Of a stretch of 64,000 nucleotides of DNA, positions 45,202 to 53,351 are shown one piece after another. Numbering within the stretch: position 1 is the first letter of the stretch; the number at the start of each line of letters is the position of its first letter. The DNA is taken from NCBI GenBank assembly GCA_963836015.1, contig CAWIIF010000011.1, positions 62,001-126,000 of the forward strand, given 5' to 3'. The position numbers and the translations under genes are program-made. Source of the stretch: CAWCDJ01 sp963836015. Its GTDB lineage: Bacteria > Acidobacteriota > Terriglobia > Bryobacterales > Bryobacteraceae. The notes beneath the pieces were generated by a model. That model did not search any database, was not told the DNA's origin, and worked only from the letters and a program-made list of their open reading frames with translations.

Positions 45202-46371
45202 TCAGTTGGGCTGCATCACGACCTTCAGGCAGTCATCCTCGTGCCGCCAGAACATGTCGTACGCCTCTCTCGCCATGTCGATCGGGAAGCGGTGCGTGAT
45301 CAGAAAGCTGGGGTCTATCTCGCCGCGCTGCACGCGTTCGAGGAGCGGCTTCATGTACTTGAGCATGTGGGTCTGGCCCATCTTGAACGTGAGCCCCTTG
45401 GCGAACGCGGCGCCGATGGGGAACTGGTCCACCACTCCGCCGTAGACTCCGGGGATGGAAACCGTGCCGCCCTTGCGGCAGGCCTGAATCGCCTGGCGCA
45501 GCACATGCGCACGGTCAGCCACTCTACCGACCGCCTGTTTGGCGAGGTCGCAGATCGCGTCGAGCGATGTGCCGTGCGCCTCCATGCCTACCGCATCGAT
45601 GCAGGCGTCGGGACCGCGGCCGCCCGTCAGGTCCGTAAGCCGCTCGAGGACGCCGGACTCGTCGGGATTGACAGTCTCCGCACCTCCACGCTTCGCCATC
45701 TCGAGACGTACCGGATCGCGGTCGATGGCAATCACCCGCTCTGCGCCGAGCATAAAAGCGCTGCGAACGGCAAACTGCCCCACCGGCCCGCATCCCCAGA
45801 TCGCGATGACGTCCCCCGGCTGGATATTGCAGTTGTCGGCTGCCTGAAACCCGGTGGGAAAGATATCCGAGAGGAACAGGACCTGGTCGTCGCGCAGCCC
45901 TTCGGGGATCTTCAGCGGGCCGACATCGGCGAACGGCACGCGGGCATACTGGGCCTGGCCGCCGGCGAATCCGCCGAACAGGTGCGAGTAGCCGAACAGG
46001 CCCGCCGTGCTCGCTCCGAAGGCCTTCTCGCACAGGCCCGGATTCGGGTTGCTGTTGTCGCACAACGACCAGAGCCCTTTCCTGCAGTAGAAGCAGCTCC
46101 CGCAGCAGATGGTGAAGGGGACCACCACGCGGTCGCCCGCCATCAGATTCTTCACCTCGCGGCCGACTTCCACCACCTCGCCCATGAATTCGTGGCCCAG
46201 AATGTCGCCCTTCTCCATGCCGGGAATATGGCCCCCATATAGATGGAGGTCCGAGCCGCATATGGCGGTGAGGTTGATTTTGACGATAGCGTCGGTGCGG
46301 CTCAAGAGGGCCGGATCGGGGACGCTCTCGGTGCGCACATCGTGCGCGCCATACCAGCAGACTGCCTTCAT
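45202..46371 (-). CDS. Zinc-dependent alcohol dehydrogenase (formaldehyde-dehydrogenase-like)
   Basis: A 389-residue medium-chain dehydrogenase. Catalytic zinc ligands are C38 and H60-E61 (ILGHEFMGE); the structural zinc cluster is C90, C93, C96 and C104 (C-x2-C-x2-C-x7-C). The Rossmann loop is AIWGCGPVGQFAVRSAF, followed by AIDRDPVRLEMAK. The insertion and C-terminus match the glutathione-independent formaldehyde dehydrogenase-like group rather than simple alcohol dehydrogenases. GGAGG precedes ATG 46371. It follows the SRPBCC gene by 11 bp, suggesting a small operon. Confidence 0.85.
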   Translation of the reverse strand: MKAVCWYGAHDVRTESVPDPALLSRTDAIVKINLTAICGSDLHLYGGHIPGMEKGDILGHEFMGEVVEVGREVKNLMAGDRVVVPFTICCGSCFYCRKGLWSLCDNSNPNPGLCEKAFGASTAGLFGYSHLFGGFAGGQAQYARVPFADVGPLKIPEGLRDDQVLFLSDIFPTGFQAADNCNIQPGDVIAIWGCGPVGQFAVRSAFMLGAERVIAIDRDPVRLEMAKRGGAETVNPDESGVLERLTDLTGGRGPDACIDAVGMEAHGTSLDAICDLAKQAVGRVADRAHVLRQAIQACRKGGTVSIPGVYGGVVDQFPIGAAFAKGLTFKMGQTHMLKYMKPLLERVQRGEIDPSFLITHRFPIDMAREAYDMFWRHEDDCLKVVMQPN

Positions 46372-46382
46372 GATTCCTCCAA

Positions 46383-47201
46383 TTACGGGGTGTATGCCGG
46401 CGCGTCGCTCGCGGGGAACGACTCCTCCGAGGCCGAATCGACCGCGGTGCGGCTCCACGCTGTCTCGCCGCCCAATGACGCGCGACCGGAGGGCTGGCCT
46501 TCGGTGGTTACCACTTGCCCGATCTCCAGGATCTGTTTGAGCCGGTGCAGATCCTGATCCATTTGCAGGCCGGGTTCTTCCCCCCAGAGCATGCCGATCG
46601 CCGCGCCGATGATACCAGCCGGGGGGTTGTATTGCAGCTCGACGCGCAACTCGGTGCCGCGCCCGCCCGGAGCGTCCCGGAAAAGGACGGACCCCGCGCT
46701 TTGCACATCGCCGCCGGGCAGCGTGCGCCAGGCGATCCGCTCCTCCGGAACCTCGTTATGGATCACCGCGTCCCATTCCACCCGCCGGCCCGCCGGCGCG
46801 CGGATCACCCAGTGCGAGCGGCTGCCCTCCAACTCGCGGACCGAGATGATGTGCTTCATGAATTGCGGGAGGTTCTGCAGGTTGCGGAAGTATCGATACA
46901 CTTCCCCGCGCGGCTTTTCGATGGTGATGGCCCGGTCGACGCGGATGCCGAGCTCGTAGGGCAGGCTGATCGACTCGCCTTGTCCCCAGGGGGCGGTGCG
47001 AATGCCGATGGCTTCATAAAAATAGGAATGCCCGGTGAGGCCGCGCCGCAGGAAGTCCGCGCCGGCAGCCGCCATTGCCAGGCCGGCGATGCCGCGCCGT
47101 TTGAGTCCTACGACCGTCAGGATGGCGCCTCCGATCGCCGAGGCGACCCTCTCCGACTGCGTGATGTTCAGACAATTGGCGCGATGTGTGATGATTCGCA
47201 T
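46383..47201 (-). CDS. Membrane-anchored SRPBCC (polyketide cyclase-like) protein
   Basis: A 272-residue protein. The N-terminus carries a DUF2892/YgaP-like transmembrane hairpin (about 15-50: SERVASAIGGAILTVVGLKR, then GLAMAAAGADFLRRGL). The C-terminal ~150 residues are a START-like SRPBCC domain (ITIEKPRGEVYRYFRNLQNL, RVEWDAVIHNEVPEERIAWR). This combination is common in soil bacteria, next to dehydrogenases, and is sometimes annotated as cyclase/dehydrase. The Ser/Ala-rich tail EESFPASDAPAYTP is short and polar. AGGAGGGG precedes ATG 47201. The ligand is unknown. Confidence 0.75.
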   Translation of the reverse strand: MRIITHRANCLNITQSERVASAIGGAILTVVGLKRRGIAGLAMAAAGADFLRRGLTGHSYFYEAIGIRTAPWGQGESISLPYELGIRVDRAITIEKPRGEVYRYFRNLQNLPQFMKHIISVRELEGSRSHWVIRAPAGRRVEWDAVIHNEVPEERIAWRTLPGGDVQSAGSVLFRDAPGGRGTELRVELQYNPPAGIIGAAIGMLWGEEPGLQMDQDLHRLKQILEIGQVVTTEGQPSGRASLGGETAWSRTAVDSASEESFPASDAPAYTP

Positions 47202-47339
47202 GAACCGTCCCCTCCTTTCCGGCCGTTCGCCCTGTTCCAACCATAAACCCGAACCCGTGAAATGCGGCGAGCGCTGGGTGCGAAGTAGAACCAAGCGGAC
47301 GCGCCGAATGGAAGGATCGGAACGTTCCCGGCGCGCAGC

Positions 47340-47897
47340 TTACGGCCGGGTTTCCGCCGGGACGCGGGAAAATAGCGCCAGCATCTCGCGGTTGAACGAG
47401 GGGATGTCCTGCGGGCCGCGGCTGGTCACCAGGTTACGGTCCACTACGGTTTCCCGGTCGAGCCACTCCGCGCCGGCGTTGCGGATGTCGTCCTGGATCG
47501 TCGGCCAACTGGTCAGCTTGCGGCCTTTCAACAGTCCGGCCGAAATCAGCTCCCAGGGGGCATGGCAGATGGCGGCCATCGGTTTGCCGGCGCCGTCCAT
47601 CTCGCACAGGAACCGGCGGACGCCCGGCTGGGCCCGCGCGTCATCGGCATTCAGCGCCCCGCCGGGTAGAAGCACGGCGTCATAGTCGCACGCCCGCGCT
47701 TGTTCGAACGTGCGATCCACCGCTACCTTGCCCGCCTTCTCGTGGTGCTTGTAGCCCTGGATTTCACCGGCTTTCCGGGAGATCACGTCCACCTTCGCTC
47801 CGGCGCCCTCCAGGGCTTTGCGGGGTTCGGTCAGCTCGGACTCCTCGAAGCCGTCCAGGGCCAGGATCGCGATCCGCATCTGGTGTAGGTCGGCCAT
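47340..47897 (-). CDS. DJ-1/PfpI-family protein (type 1 glutamine amidotransferase-like)
   Basis: A 185-residue protein with the nucleophile elbow AICHAPWELI, giving a Cys-His pair, and the opening MRIAILALDGFEESELTEP typical of PfpI/YhbO proteins. Members are proposed intracellular peptidases, chaperones or deglycases for stress protection. It shares a 1-bp gap with the following glycine-zipper gene upstream (47899), so the two are cotranscribed. Confidence 0.88.
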   Translation of the reverse strand: MADLHQMRIAILALDGFEESELTEPRKALEGAGAKVDVISRKAGEIQGYKHHEKAGKVAVDRTFEQARACDYDAVLLPGGALNADDARAQPGVRRFLCEMDGAGKPMAAICHAPWELISAGLLKGRKLTSWPTIQDDIRNAGAEWLDRETVVDRNLVTSRGPQDIPSFNREMLALFSRVPAETRP

Positions 47898-47898
47898 G

Positions 47899-48537
47899 TC
47901 AGCGCACCTCCTGAAAATGCATGGGCTGCTCGAGCCGGAAATACAAGACCGTCTCGGCGGGCACTCGAATCTCCTTGCCCTGTGTCAACACCTGCGCACC
48001 GGCGCCGGCCGCGGCTCCGGCGAAGGCCCCTATGATCGCGCCCGTGCCGCCGCCTCCCAGAAGGCCCACCAGCGTGCCTGCACCAGCTCCGCCGCCCACC
48101 ATTTTGGCTGTCCGGCGGTTCTTCCCGATGCCCGGTGTGCCCTGCAACCGGACATCCTCGCTGCCGGCGGCATAGCGGCGCCCCTGGACCTCAACCGAAT
48201 CCAGGGTCAGCATCATCTTGCCCCTGTGGAACGTGCCGCCCCGGTTCAGCCCGCGCACGATCAGAGTAGCCGGCGAGCCGCCCGGAATCACCATGCGGCC
48301 CGCGGGATCCATCACATTTTGAACGACCGTCGCGGGAAAGGCACGGCCCACCGCGACGTTCGCGGTGTTGATGGGTCCTGTCGTCCGGACCGGAATGATC
48401 GTCCCGGCCGGGAGCGTCGCCCAGTCGCGATTGGCGGGAACGCGATTTGCGGCCGCGCCCGCACCGTGCGGAGTGGCGGCCGCCGGAAGCCCCGCCGGAA
48501 TGAGCGAAATGAAACAGATTAAGGCGAGTTTGCGCAT
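47899..48537 (-). CDS. Exported glycine-zipper protein
   Basis: A 212-residue protein with a signal peptide (1-20), a beta-rich middle (DWATLPAGTIIPVRTTGPIN, TVVQNVMDPAGRMVIPGG) and a Gly/Ala zipper segment (about 145-180; GTLVGLLGGGGTGAIIGAF). The C-terminal strand RVPAETVLYFRLEQPM is typical of proteins of this sort in Acidobacteriota. A role in the envelope is likely but no specific function can be given. Confidence 0.6.
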   Translation of the reverse strand: MRKLALICFISLIPAGLPAAATPHGAGAAANRVPANRDWATLPAGTIIPVRTTGPINTANVAVGRAFPATVVQNVMDPAGRMVIPGGSPATLIVRGLNRGGTFHRGKMMLTLDSVEVQGRRYAAGSEDVRLQGTPGIGKNRRTAKMVGGGAGAGTLVGLLGGGGTGAIIGAFAGAAAGAGAQVLTQGKEIRVPAETVLYFRLEQPMHFQEVR

Positions 48538-48616
48538 CGATCCCTCCCTGACAATGGAGAGAGCAATCGCGGGGCCAGTCGGCGCGGAGGTATGAGGATT
48601 AACGGGCTACGCAGCG

Positions 48617-49060
48617 TTATTGCGGGCTGGAGCCGATGGGGCGAGCCTTGGGAAGTTTCTGCTCGCGGCGCAATTCGAGGACCAGGTCCATGACCAGGCG
48701 CTCGATCTGATCGCGGATCTTGCAGTGCTCTTCATACTCCATCCACACCGGATCCTCGACATCCCAGCCGCGGACCTCGGCGCCGATGCCCTCCGGCAGC
48801 GGCAAGCCGCTCATGTTGATGACGAGGTCGAATTTCACCCGGCCGAGATGCCGGACGTGCTTGGGAAAATGGTCGCGCAGGTTCAGGCCCTTGTCCGCCA
48901 TGGCACTGATGGTGTCGGGCGCGACATTGGAGGCGGGCGTCAGGCCGGCGCTGGCCGGCGCCATGACATCGCTTCCGTAAGAGCGCGCGAAACACTCCGC
49001 CATCTGGCTGCGGCAGGCGTTTCCAAGGCAAACGAAGAGAACGCGCTTCGGACTGTTCAC
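48617..49060 (-). CDS. Low-molecular-weight tyrosine phosphatase / arsenate reductase-like protein
   Basis: A 147-residue protein with the active-site loop VCLGNACRSQMAE, i.e. C-x5-R-S as in LMW phosphatases (arsenate reductases usually have VCTHNSARSQMAE). The general-acid aspartates are plausible in WDVEDPVWMEYEEH. It starts with GTG 49060, overlapping the pdxT stop as GTGA, so it is coupled to PLP synthesis genes. Protein-tyrosine or protein-arginine phosphatase activity fits better than arsenate reduction. No arsenical pump is nearby. Confidence 0.75.
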   Translation of the reverse strand: MNSPKRVLFVCLGNACRSQMAECFARSYGSDVMAPASAGLTPASNVAPDTISAMADKGLNLRDHFPKHVRHLGRVKFDLVINMSGLPLPEGIGAEVRGWDVEDPVWMEYEEHCKIRDQIERLVMDLVLELRREQKLPKARPIGSSPQ

Positions 49061-49635
49061 AGCTTCTCCAGGAAAAGCTGGTGAACCCGCGCGTCGGCCG
49101 TCAATTCGGGATGAAAGGTGGCCACCAAATGATGTCCCTGTTCCACCAGCACCGGATCTCCATTGTACCGCGCCAGTACCTTGGCGCCGGCGCCCACCCG
49201 CCGGATGATGGGCGCGCGAATGAAGACGGCTTCGAGCCCTCCCGGGGCAGTCCGCTGCTGAAACTCGGGGTCCGGCTCGATCTCGACTACGCGGCTGTCC
49301 ACCTGGCGGCCGTAGGCGTTGCGCTCGACTTCGAGTTCCATCAGCGCAAGGCTCTCCTGCTCGGGGTTGGCGACCCGATCGGCCATGAGGATCGCGCCGG
49401 CGCAGGTGCCGAACACCGGCTTGCGCCGGCCAAACGCGGCGAGAGGCTCGAGCCACCCTTCGAACCTCAGCAGTTTAAGCATGGTGGTGCTCTCTCCGCC
49501 GGGAATGATCAGCCCGTCGATTTCGTCGAGCTGCTCCGGGTCGCGCACGAAGACCGGCGCGGCGCCGGCGCGTTCGAGAGCCGCGCCGTGCGCCGCGAAA
49601 TCGCCCTGGAGCGCGAGCACCCCGACCTTCTTCAT
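49057..49635 (-). CDS. pdxT: Pyridoxal 5'-phosphate synthase glutaminase subunit
   Basis: This 192-residue type I glutaminase supplies ammonia to PdxS. Catalytic residues are visible: Cys in GTCAGAILMA and the His-x-Glu pair in TFHPELT. The start MKKVGVLALQGDF and GGESTTM block are diagnostic. ATG 49635 overlaps the pdxS stop as TGATG. It forms a 12+12 complex with PdxS in the cytosol. Confidence 0.95.
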   Translation of the reverse strand: MKKVGVLALQGDFAAHGAALERAGAAPVFVRDPEQLDEIDGLIIPGGESTTMLKLLRFEGWLEPLAAFGRRKPVFGTCAGAILMADRVANPEQESLALMELEVERNAYGRQVDSRVVEIEPDPEFQQRTAPGGLEAVFIRAPIIRRVGAGAKVLARYNGDPVLVEQGHHLVATFHPELTADARVHQLFLEKL

Positions 49636-50525
49636 CACCAGCCCCGCGTCTGCAGCAGCTCCGATTCCGGCAGCTTCGAGATATCCAGGCCCGGCATGGC
49701 ATCGCCGAGCATGCGGCTGGCTTCGAGCAGCTTCTCCGGGTTCTTGTAGTTCTTGGCCGCCTTTACAATGGCCTTGGCGCGCGTCTCCGGATCGCTCGAT
49801 TTGAAGATGCCGGAGCCGACGAAGACCGCCTCGGCGCCCAGTTGCAGCACCAGCGCCGCATCGGCGGGAGTGGCGATGCCGCCGGCCGAGAAGTTCGGCA
49901 CCGGCAGCGTGCCGTGCGCGGCCACCCATTCCACCAGCTCGAGCGGTGCCTGCAGATTCTTGGCCTCGTGGACCAGCTCCTCCTTGCCGAGCACGGTGAG
50001 CTGCCTCATCTCTTTGATAATCGTGCGGATGTGCCGCACGGCTTCCACGATGTTGCCGGAGCCGGCTTCCCCCTTGGTGCGGATCATGGCCGCGCCCTCG
50101 GCGATGCGCCGCAGCGCTTCGCCCAGGTTGCGGGCGCCGCATACGAACGGCACCGTGAAATCGTTCTTGTCGATGTGGTGCTCCTCGTCGGCGGGCGTGA
50201 GGACTTCGCTCTCGTCGATGTAATCCACCTTGAGGGCTTCGAGAATCCGCGCCTCCATGAAGTGGCCGATCCGCGCCTTGGCCATCACCGGAATGCTGAC
50301 GGTCTTCTGAATCTCCTCGATCTTGGAGATGGCCGCCATGCGCGCCACGCCGCCTTCCTTGCGGATGTCGGCTGGCACGCGCTCGAGCGCCATGACCGCC
50401 GACGCACCGGCGTCCTCCGCTATCTTGGCCTGCTCGGCGTTGGTGACGTCCATGATGACGCCGCCTTTCAACATCTCCGCCAGGCCGACTTTCAATCGAA
50501 ACTGCTCGCTCGAAAACTGAAACAT
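49635..50525 (-). CDS. pdxS: Pyridoxal 5'-phosphate synthase, synthase subunit
   Basis: A 296-residue TIM-barrel enzyme that makes PLP from ribose 5-phosphate, glyceraldehyde 3-phosphate and ammonia. Standard blocks are KGGVIMDVTNAEQAKIAE, MALERVPADIR, MAKARIGHFMEA, DESEVLTPADE and NFSAGGIATPADAAL. Its conservation is very high and the length is canonical. ATG 50525 with AGGAG at proper distance. Only 11 bp separate it from the MocR gene. Confidence 0.97.
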   Translation of the reverse strand: MFQFSSEQFRLKVGLAEMLKGGVIMDVTNAEQAKIAEDAGASAVMALERVPADIRKEGGVARMAAISKIEEIQKTVSIPVMAKARIGHFMEARILEALKVDYIDESEVLTPADEEHHIDKNDFTVPFVCGARNLGEALRRIAEGAAMIRTKGEAGSGNIVEAVRHIRTIIKEMRQLTVLGKEELVHEAKNLQAPLELVEWVAAHGTLPVPNFSAGGIATPADAALVLQLGAEAVFVGSGIFKSSDPETRAKAIVKAAKNYKNPEKLLEASRMLGDAMPGLDISKLPESELLQTRGW

Positions 50526-50536
50526 TTCATTCGCTC

Positions 50537-52030
50537 CTATACCATTGCGGGCGCCGGCTCGAAATTGCGCCGGGCGCTTTCGATCTCTCCCGCGATCAAC
50601 CTTCCCAAAATCTCGAGACCGCTCCGGATCTGTTCCGGCGCGAGGCCCGCAAAACTCAACCGCAGCGCGCCCGGGTCCAGGCGCGACACTGCAAAGTAGC
50701 GGCCTGGCAGATAGGCGACGCCCGCCTGCTGCGCGGCCGGCAGAAGCTCCCCGGCATCCAGCGGCTCGGGCAGCCGCAGCCATACGTTCATTCCGCCGTC
50801 GGGAGTGGTCCAACGGGTACCCGCTGGAAAGCAGCGGCGGCAGGCATCCAGCGTGGCCGCCAGGCGTTCCGCGCCGGCCCGCAATATCCGCTTGCGGTGC
50901 GCCTCCAGGCGGCCCGATTGGGCGAATTCCAGCAGCACCGCCTGGGAAAGCTGGTCGGTATGCAGATCCGCCGATTCCTTGGCATGCCGCAGGCGGTCGA
51001 GCAGCGGCTTCGGCCCCAGCACCCATCCCACCCGCAAGCCCGGAAAACTCACCTTCGAAAAGCTCCGCAGCAGCACCGTGCCGCCGTGTTCGTCCAGTTG
51101 TTTGAGGGCCGGCACCGGCTCGCCGGAATAGCGCAGTTCTCCGTAGGGGTCGTTCTCCACTACCGGCACGGAAGCCGCGCGCGCGGCCTCGATCAGGGTG
51201 CGGCGGGCTTCGAGCGGCAAGGTCGCTCCGGTCGGATTCTGGAAGTTCGAAGTGATCACCAGGAAGCGCGGCCGGTCGCGTTCGAATACACGCTCCAGGT
51301 GCGCCAGGTCGATGCCGTCAGCACCCACCGGAATCCCGGCAAGCTGCGCTCCCATTCCCGAAAGCAGGTTCTTAAGGCCGGTGTACACAGGGTCTTCCAC
51401 GGCCACCGTATCCCCGGGACGGAGCAGCACGCGGCCGATGAGGTCGAGCGCCTGCTGGCACCCATTGGTGATCAGGATATCGTCGCCGGGATGGGCCAGG
51501 TGCTGGGCGCGGGCTTCGTCCAGCAGGTGGCGCCGCAGCGGCTCATATCCGCTGGGCGAACCGAGTTGCAGAATGTCGGCCAGATCGCCGCGCTCCAGCA
51601 CAGCGCCGGCAGCGGCGCGAAAATCGTCCAACGGGAACAGCTCGCGGGAGGGGCGGGACATCACGAAGCTGATCACCCCCAGGCCGACCGCGGCTGGCCC
51701 CGCAGGTGGATTGTCGCTCCGTTCGAGCAGTCCATTCCAGTCCAGGGCGCCGGCCGTCCGCATCGAGCCGCCGGTCACGAAGCTACCCCTGCCCACCTGT
51801 CCGGCGATCAAACCCTCGGATTCGAGGATGTCGTACGCCGCTGAAACCGTAGTCCGATTGATTCCCAGCAACCCCGCCAACTCGCGGGTGGCCGGCAGGC
51901 GTTCGCCGCGCGCCATCTCGCCCGACCGGATTCGGGCGGCAATCTGTTCAAACAACTGCCGGTACAGAGGCACCTGGGAGTCGTTGTGCAAGATTGGCCG
52001 GAAGAATTCCATCCAGCCATACCATACCAC
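50537..52030 (-). CDS. MocR-family transcription regulator with aminotransferase-like domain (PdxR-like)
   Basis: A 497-residue chimeric regulator. A GntR-type winged helix (about 18-85; ARGERLPATRELAGLLGIN, RTTVSAAYDILE) is fused to a fold-type I aminotransferase domain with the PLP lysine in RSFSKVSFPGLRVG. Such proteins sense PLP, and PdxR activates pdxST. Position directly before pdxS fits that role, but classic pdxR genes are divergent; here it is codirectional and probably in the same transcript. The start may be GTG 52030 or ATG 52012; neither has a good ribosome site. Repeats of CCATAC (52018-52028) lie at the start. Confidence 0.8.
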   Translation of the reverse strand: MVWYGWMEFFRPILHNDSQVPLYRQLFEQIAARIRSGEMARGERLPATRELAGLLGINRTTVSAAYDILESEGLIAGQVGRGSFVTGGSMRTAGALDWNGLLERSDNPPAGPAAVGLGVISFVMSRPSRELFPLDDFRAAAGAVLERGDLADILQLGSPSGYEPLRRHLLDEARAQHLAHPGDDILITNGCQQALDLIGRVLLRPGDTVAVEDPVYTGLKNLLSGMGAQLAGIPVGADGIDLAHLERVFERDRPRFLVITSNFQNPTGATLPLEARRTLIEAARAASVPVVENDPYGELRYSGEPVPALKQLDEHGGTVLLRSFSKVSFPGLRVGWVLGPKPLLDRLRHAKESADLHTDQLSQAVLLEFAQSGRLEAHRKRILRAGAERLAATLDACRRCFPAGTRWTTPDGGMNVWLRLPEPLDAGELLPAAQQAGVAYLPGRYFAVSRLDPGALRLSFAGLAPEQIRSGLEILGRLIAGEIESARRNFEPAPAMV

Positions 52031-52052
52031 ATTGGATGGCTGGCCGCCAAAG

Positions 52053-53258
52053 TCACTGCACGGTCACCGAATAATTGCCGGAAGAGCTTCCCTGGGACCA
52101 CACCTGAAGATAATAGGTCTGGTTGACCTCTACTTTCATGGTTTGTTTGAGACTTGCGCCCGGGGTCCGCACGTCGGGCCCAAAACCCAGGGTGCTTTTG
52201 TCCGGACCGAACAGGGAGAGAGCCGGTATCAGGGTGGCGGAACGATTCTCCACGTCGATCGTCACGGTTCCGGTGCGGGGGCTCCGGAACGAGTAGTAAT
52301 CGGTGTCGTGGTTATCCATGATATTGGCGTCCGCGGACTCTCCGACCGTGAGCGGATGGGCGCTGAAGATGTCGTCATCCGGCTCGAAGGAGTCGTAGGC
52401 GCGGGTGGGGCGGACGTTGAGGGTGTAGGCGCCGGCGGTGTCGGACGTTCCCCAGATTTGCAGATACAGCAAAGTGGCGGGCGGAGGCGAGAGGTACTCG
52501 GTGAAGGATGCCCCGGCGGCCTGCGGCGGTTTGCCGCCGTCGGTCAGGCGCATATCCCGGTCGTAGACGCGCAGGCCGAGCGAGAGAGCCGGCGAGTGGT
52601 TGACGATTTCGATAGCCAGGATATCGCGGGGCGCCGGCGGGGAGTTGACGCGGAAGGTATCGCTATCATTGGTGCCGGCCGCGATTTCCGCGTCCACCGG
52701 CGAATCGAGCGCGATGAAGTTCGCCAGCATGGGGCTGTTGTTGGGCTCGATTTCGCGTGTCACCGGAGCGGTCGAATCGGAAGTGAACCCCCGCAGCCGC
52801 TGCATGTTCGCGCGCACGGGGCCGTAGGAGGCATCGCGAGACAGGGCCTGGCGGAAGGCATCCACGGCGCGCGCGCGGTCGTTCAGCTCGGCGTACAGCA
52901 CGCCGAGGTCGTTGTACACCACCGGAACGGGCGCCGCCTTCGCGACCTGTTCGAGCAGCGCGGCTGCGCCGGCGAAATCGCGGTGCAACATGAGGACGGC
53001 GGCCTGCTGGAAGTTGTGGGCGGCATCGGGCGACTCGAGCGGCTTGCCCTGCAGCCGGGCATACTCCCCGGCGAGCTCGCCGGGATCCATCACGTAGCCT
53101 TCGACCGGTTGCTGCCGGCTCAAATCGCGCGGGCGAAAGACGAAGGATGCGCCGCCCACTGCCACTGCCAGCGCCACCAGGCCGAGCCACCAGAACCGGC
53201 TCAGCAGCGAAGATCGTTTTTTCGTGCGGCGGCCGGGTATGGCGGTCGGGTTCGACAT
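52053..53258 (-). CDS. Membrane-anchored TPR and PPC-domain protein
   Basis: A 401-residue protein with a basic N-terminus and one membrane helix (about 22-40; WWLGLVALAVAVGGASFVF). A TPR-like region follows (80-150; AVVYNDLGVLYAELNDRARA-type repeats), then two beta-sandwich domains of the bacterial pre-peptidase C-terminal (PPC) type (about 165-280 and 290-401; each with SDTFRV/TDYYSF and ending AGAYTLNV or SGNYSVTV). PPC domains are common in secreted Acidobacteriota proteins. No protease is attached. GGAGGGAG precedes ATG 53258. The function is unknown. Confidence 0.7.
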   Translation of the reverse strand: MSNPTAIPGRRTKKRSSLLSRFWWLGLVALAVAVGGASFVFRPRDLSRQQPVEGYVMDPGELAGEYARLQGKPLESPDAAHNFQQAAVLMLHRDFAGAAALLEQVAKAAPVPVVYNDLGVLYAELNDRARAVDAFRQALSRDASYGPVRANMQRLRGFTSDSTAPVTREIEPNNSPMLANFIALDSPVDAEIAAGTNDSDTFRVNSPPAPRDILAIEIVNHSPALSLGLRVYDRDMRLTDGGKPPQAAGASFTEYLSPPPATLLYLQIWGTSDTAGAYTLNVRPTRAYDSFEPDDDIFSAHPLTVGESADANIMDNHDTDYYSFRSPRTGTVTIDVENRSATLIPALSLFGPDKSTLGFGPDVRTPGASLKQTMKVEVNQTYYLQVWSQGSSSGNYSVTVQ

Positions 53259-53351
53259 CGGGCTCCCTCCGGCAGGGCAGGCCCGGCGGGCGGGGCCTGC
53301 TGTGCTCAAAGTGCTAAGATTTCAATTCTAGCCCGTGTACCGGGGATCGAC

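Noticed and set aside
51198..53351. Long plus-strand frame leading into the RidA-like gene
   Set aside because: Only the part from ATG 53352 encodes a signal peptide and RidA domains. The upstream part is antisense to the MocR regulator and the TPR/PPC gene.
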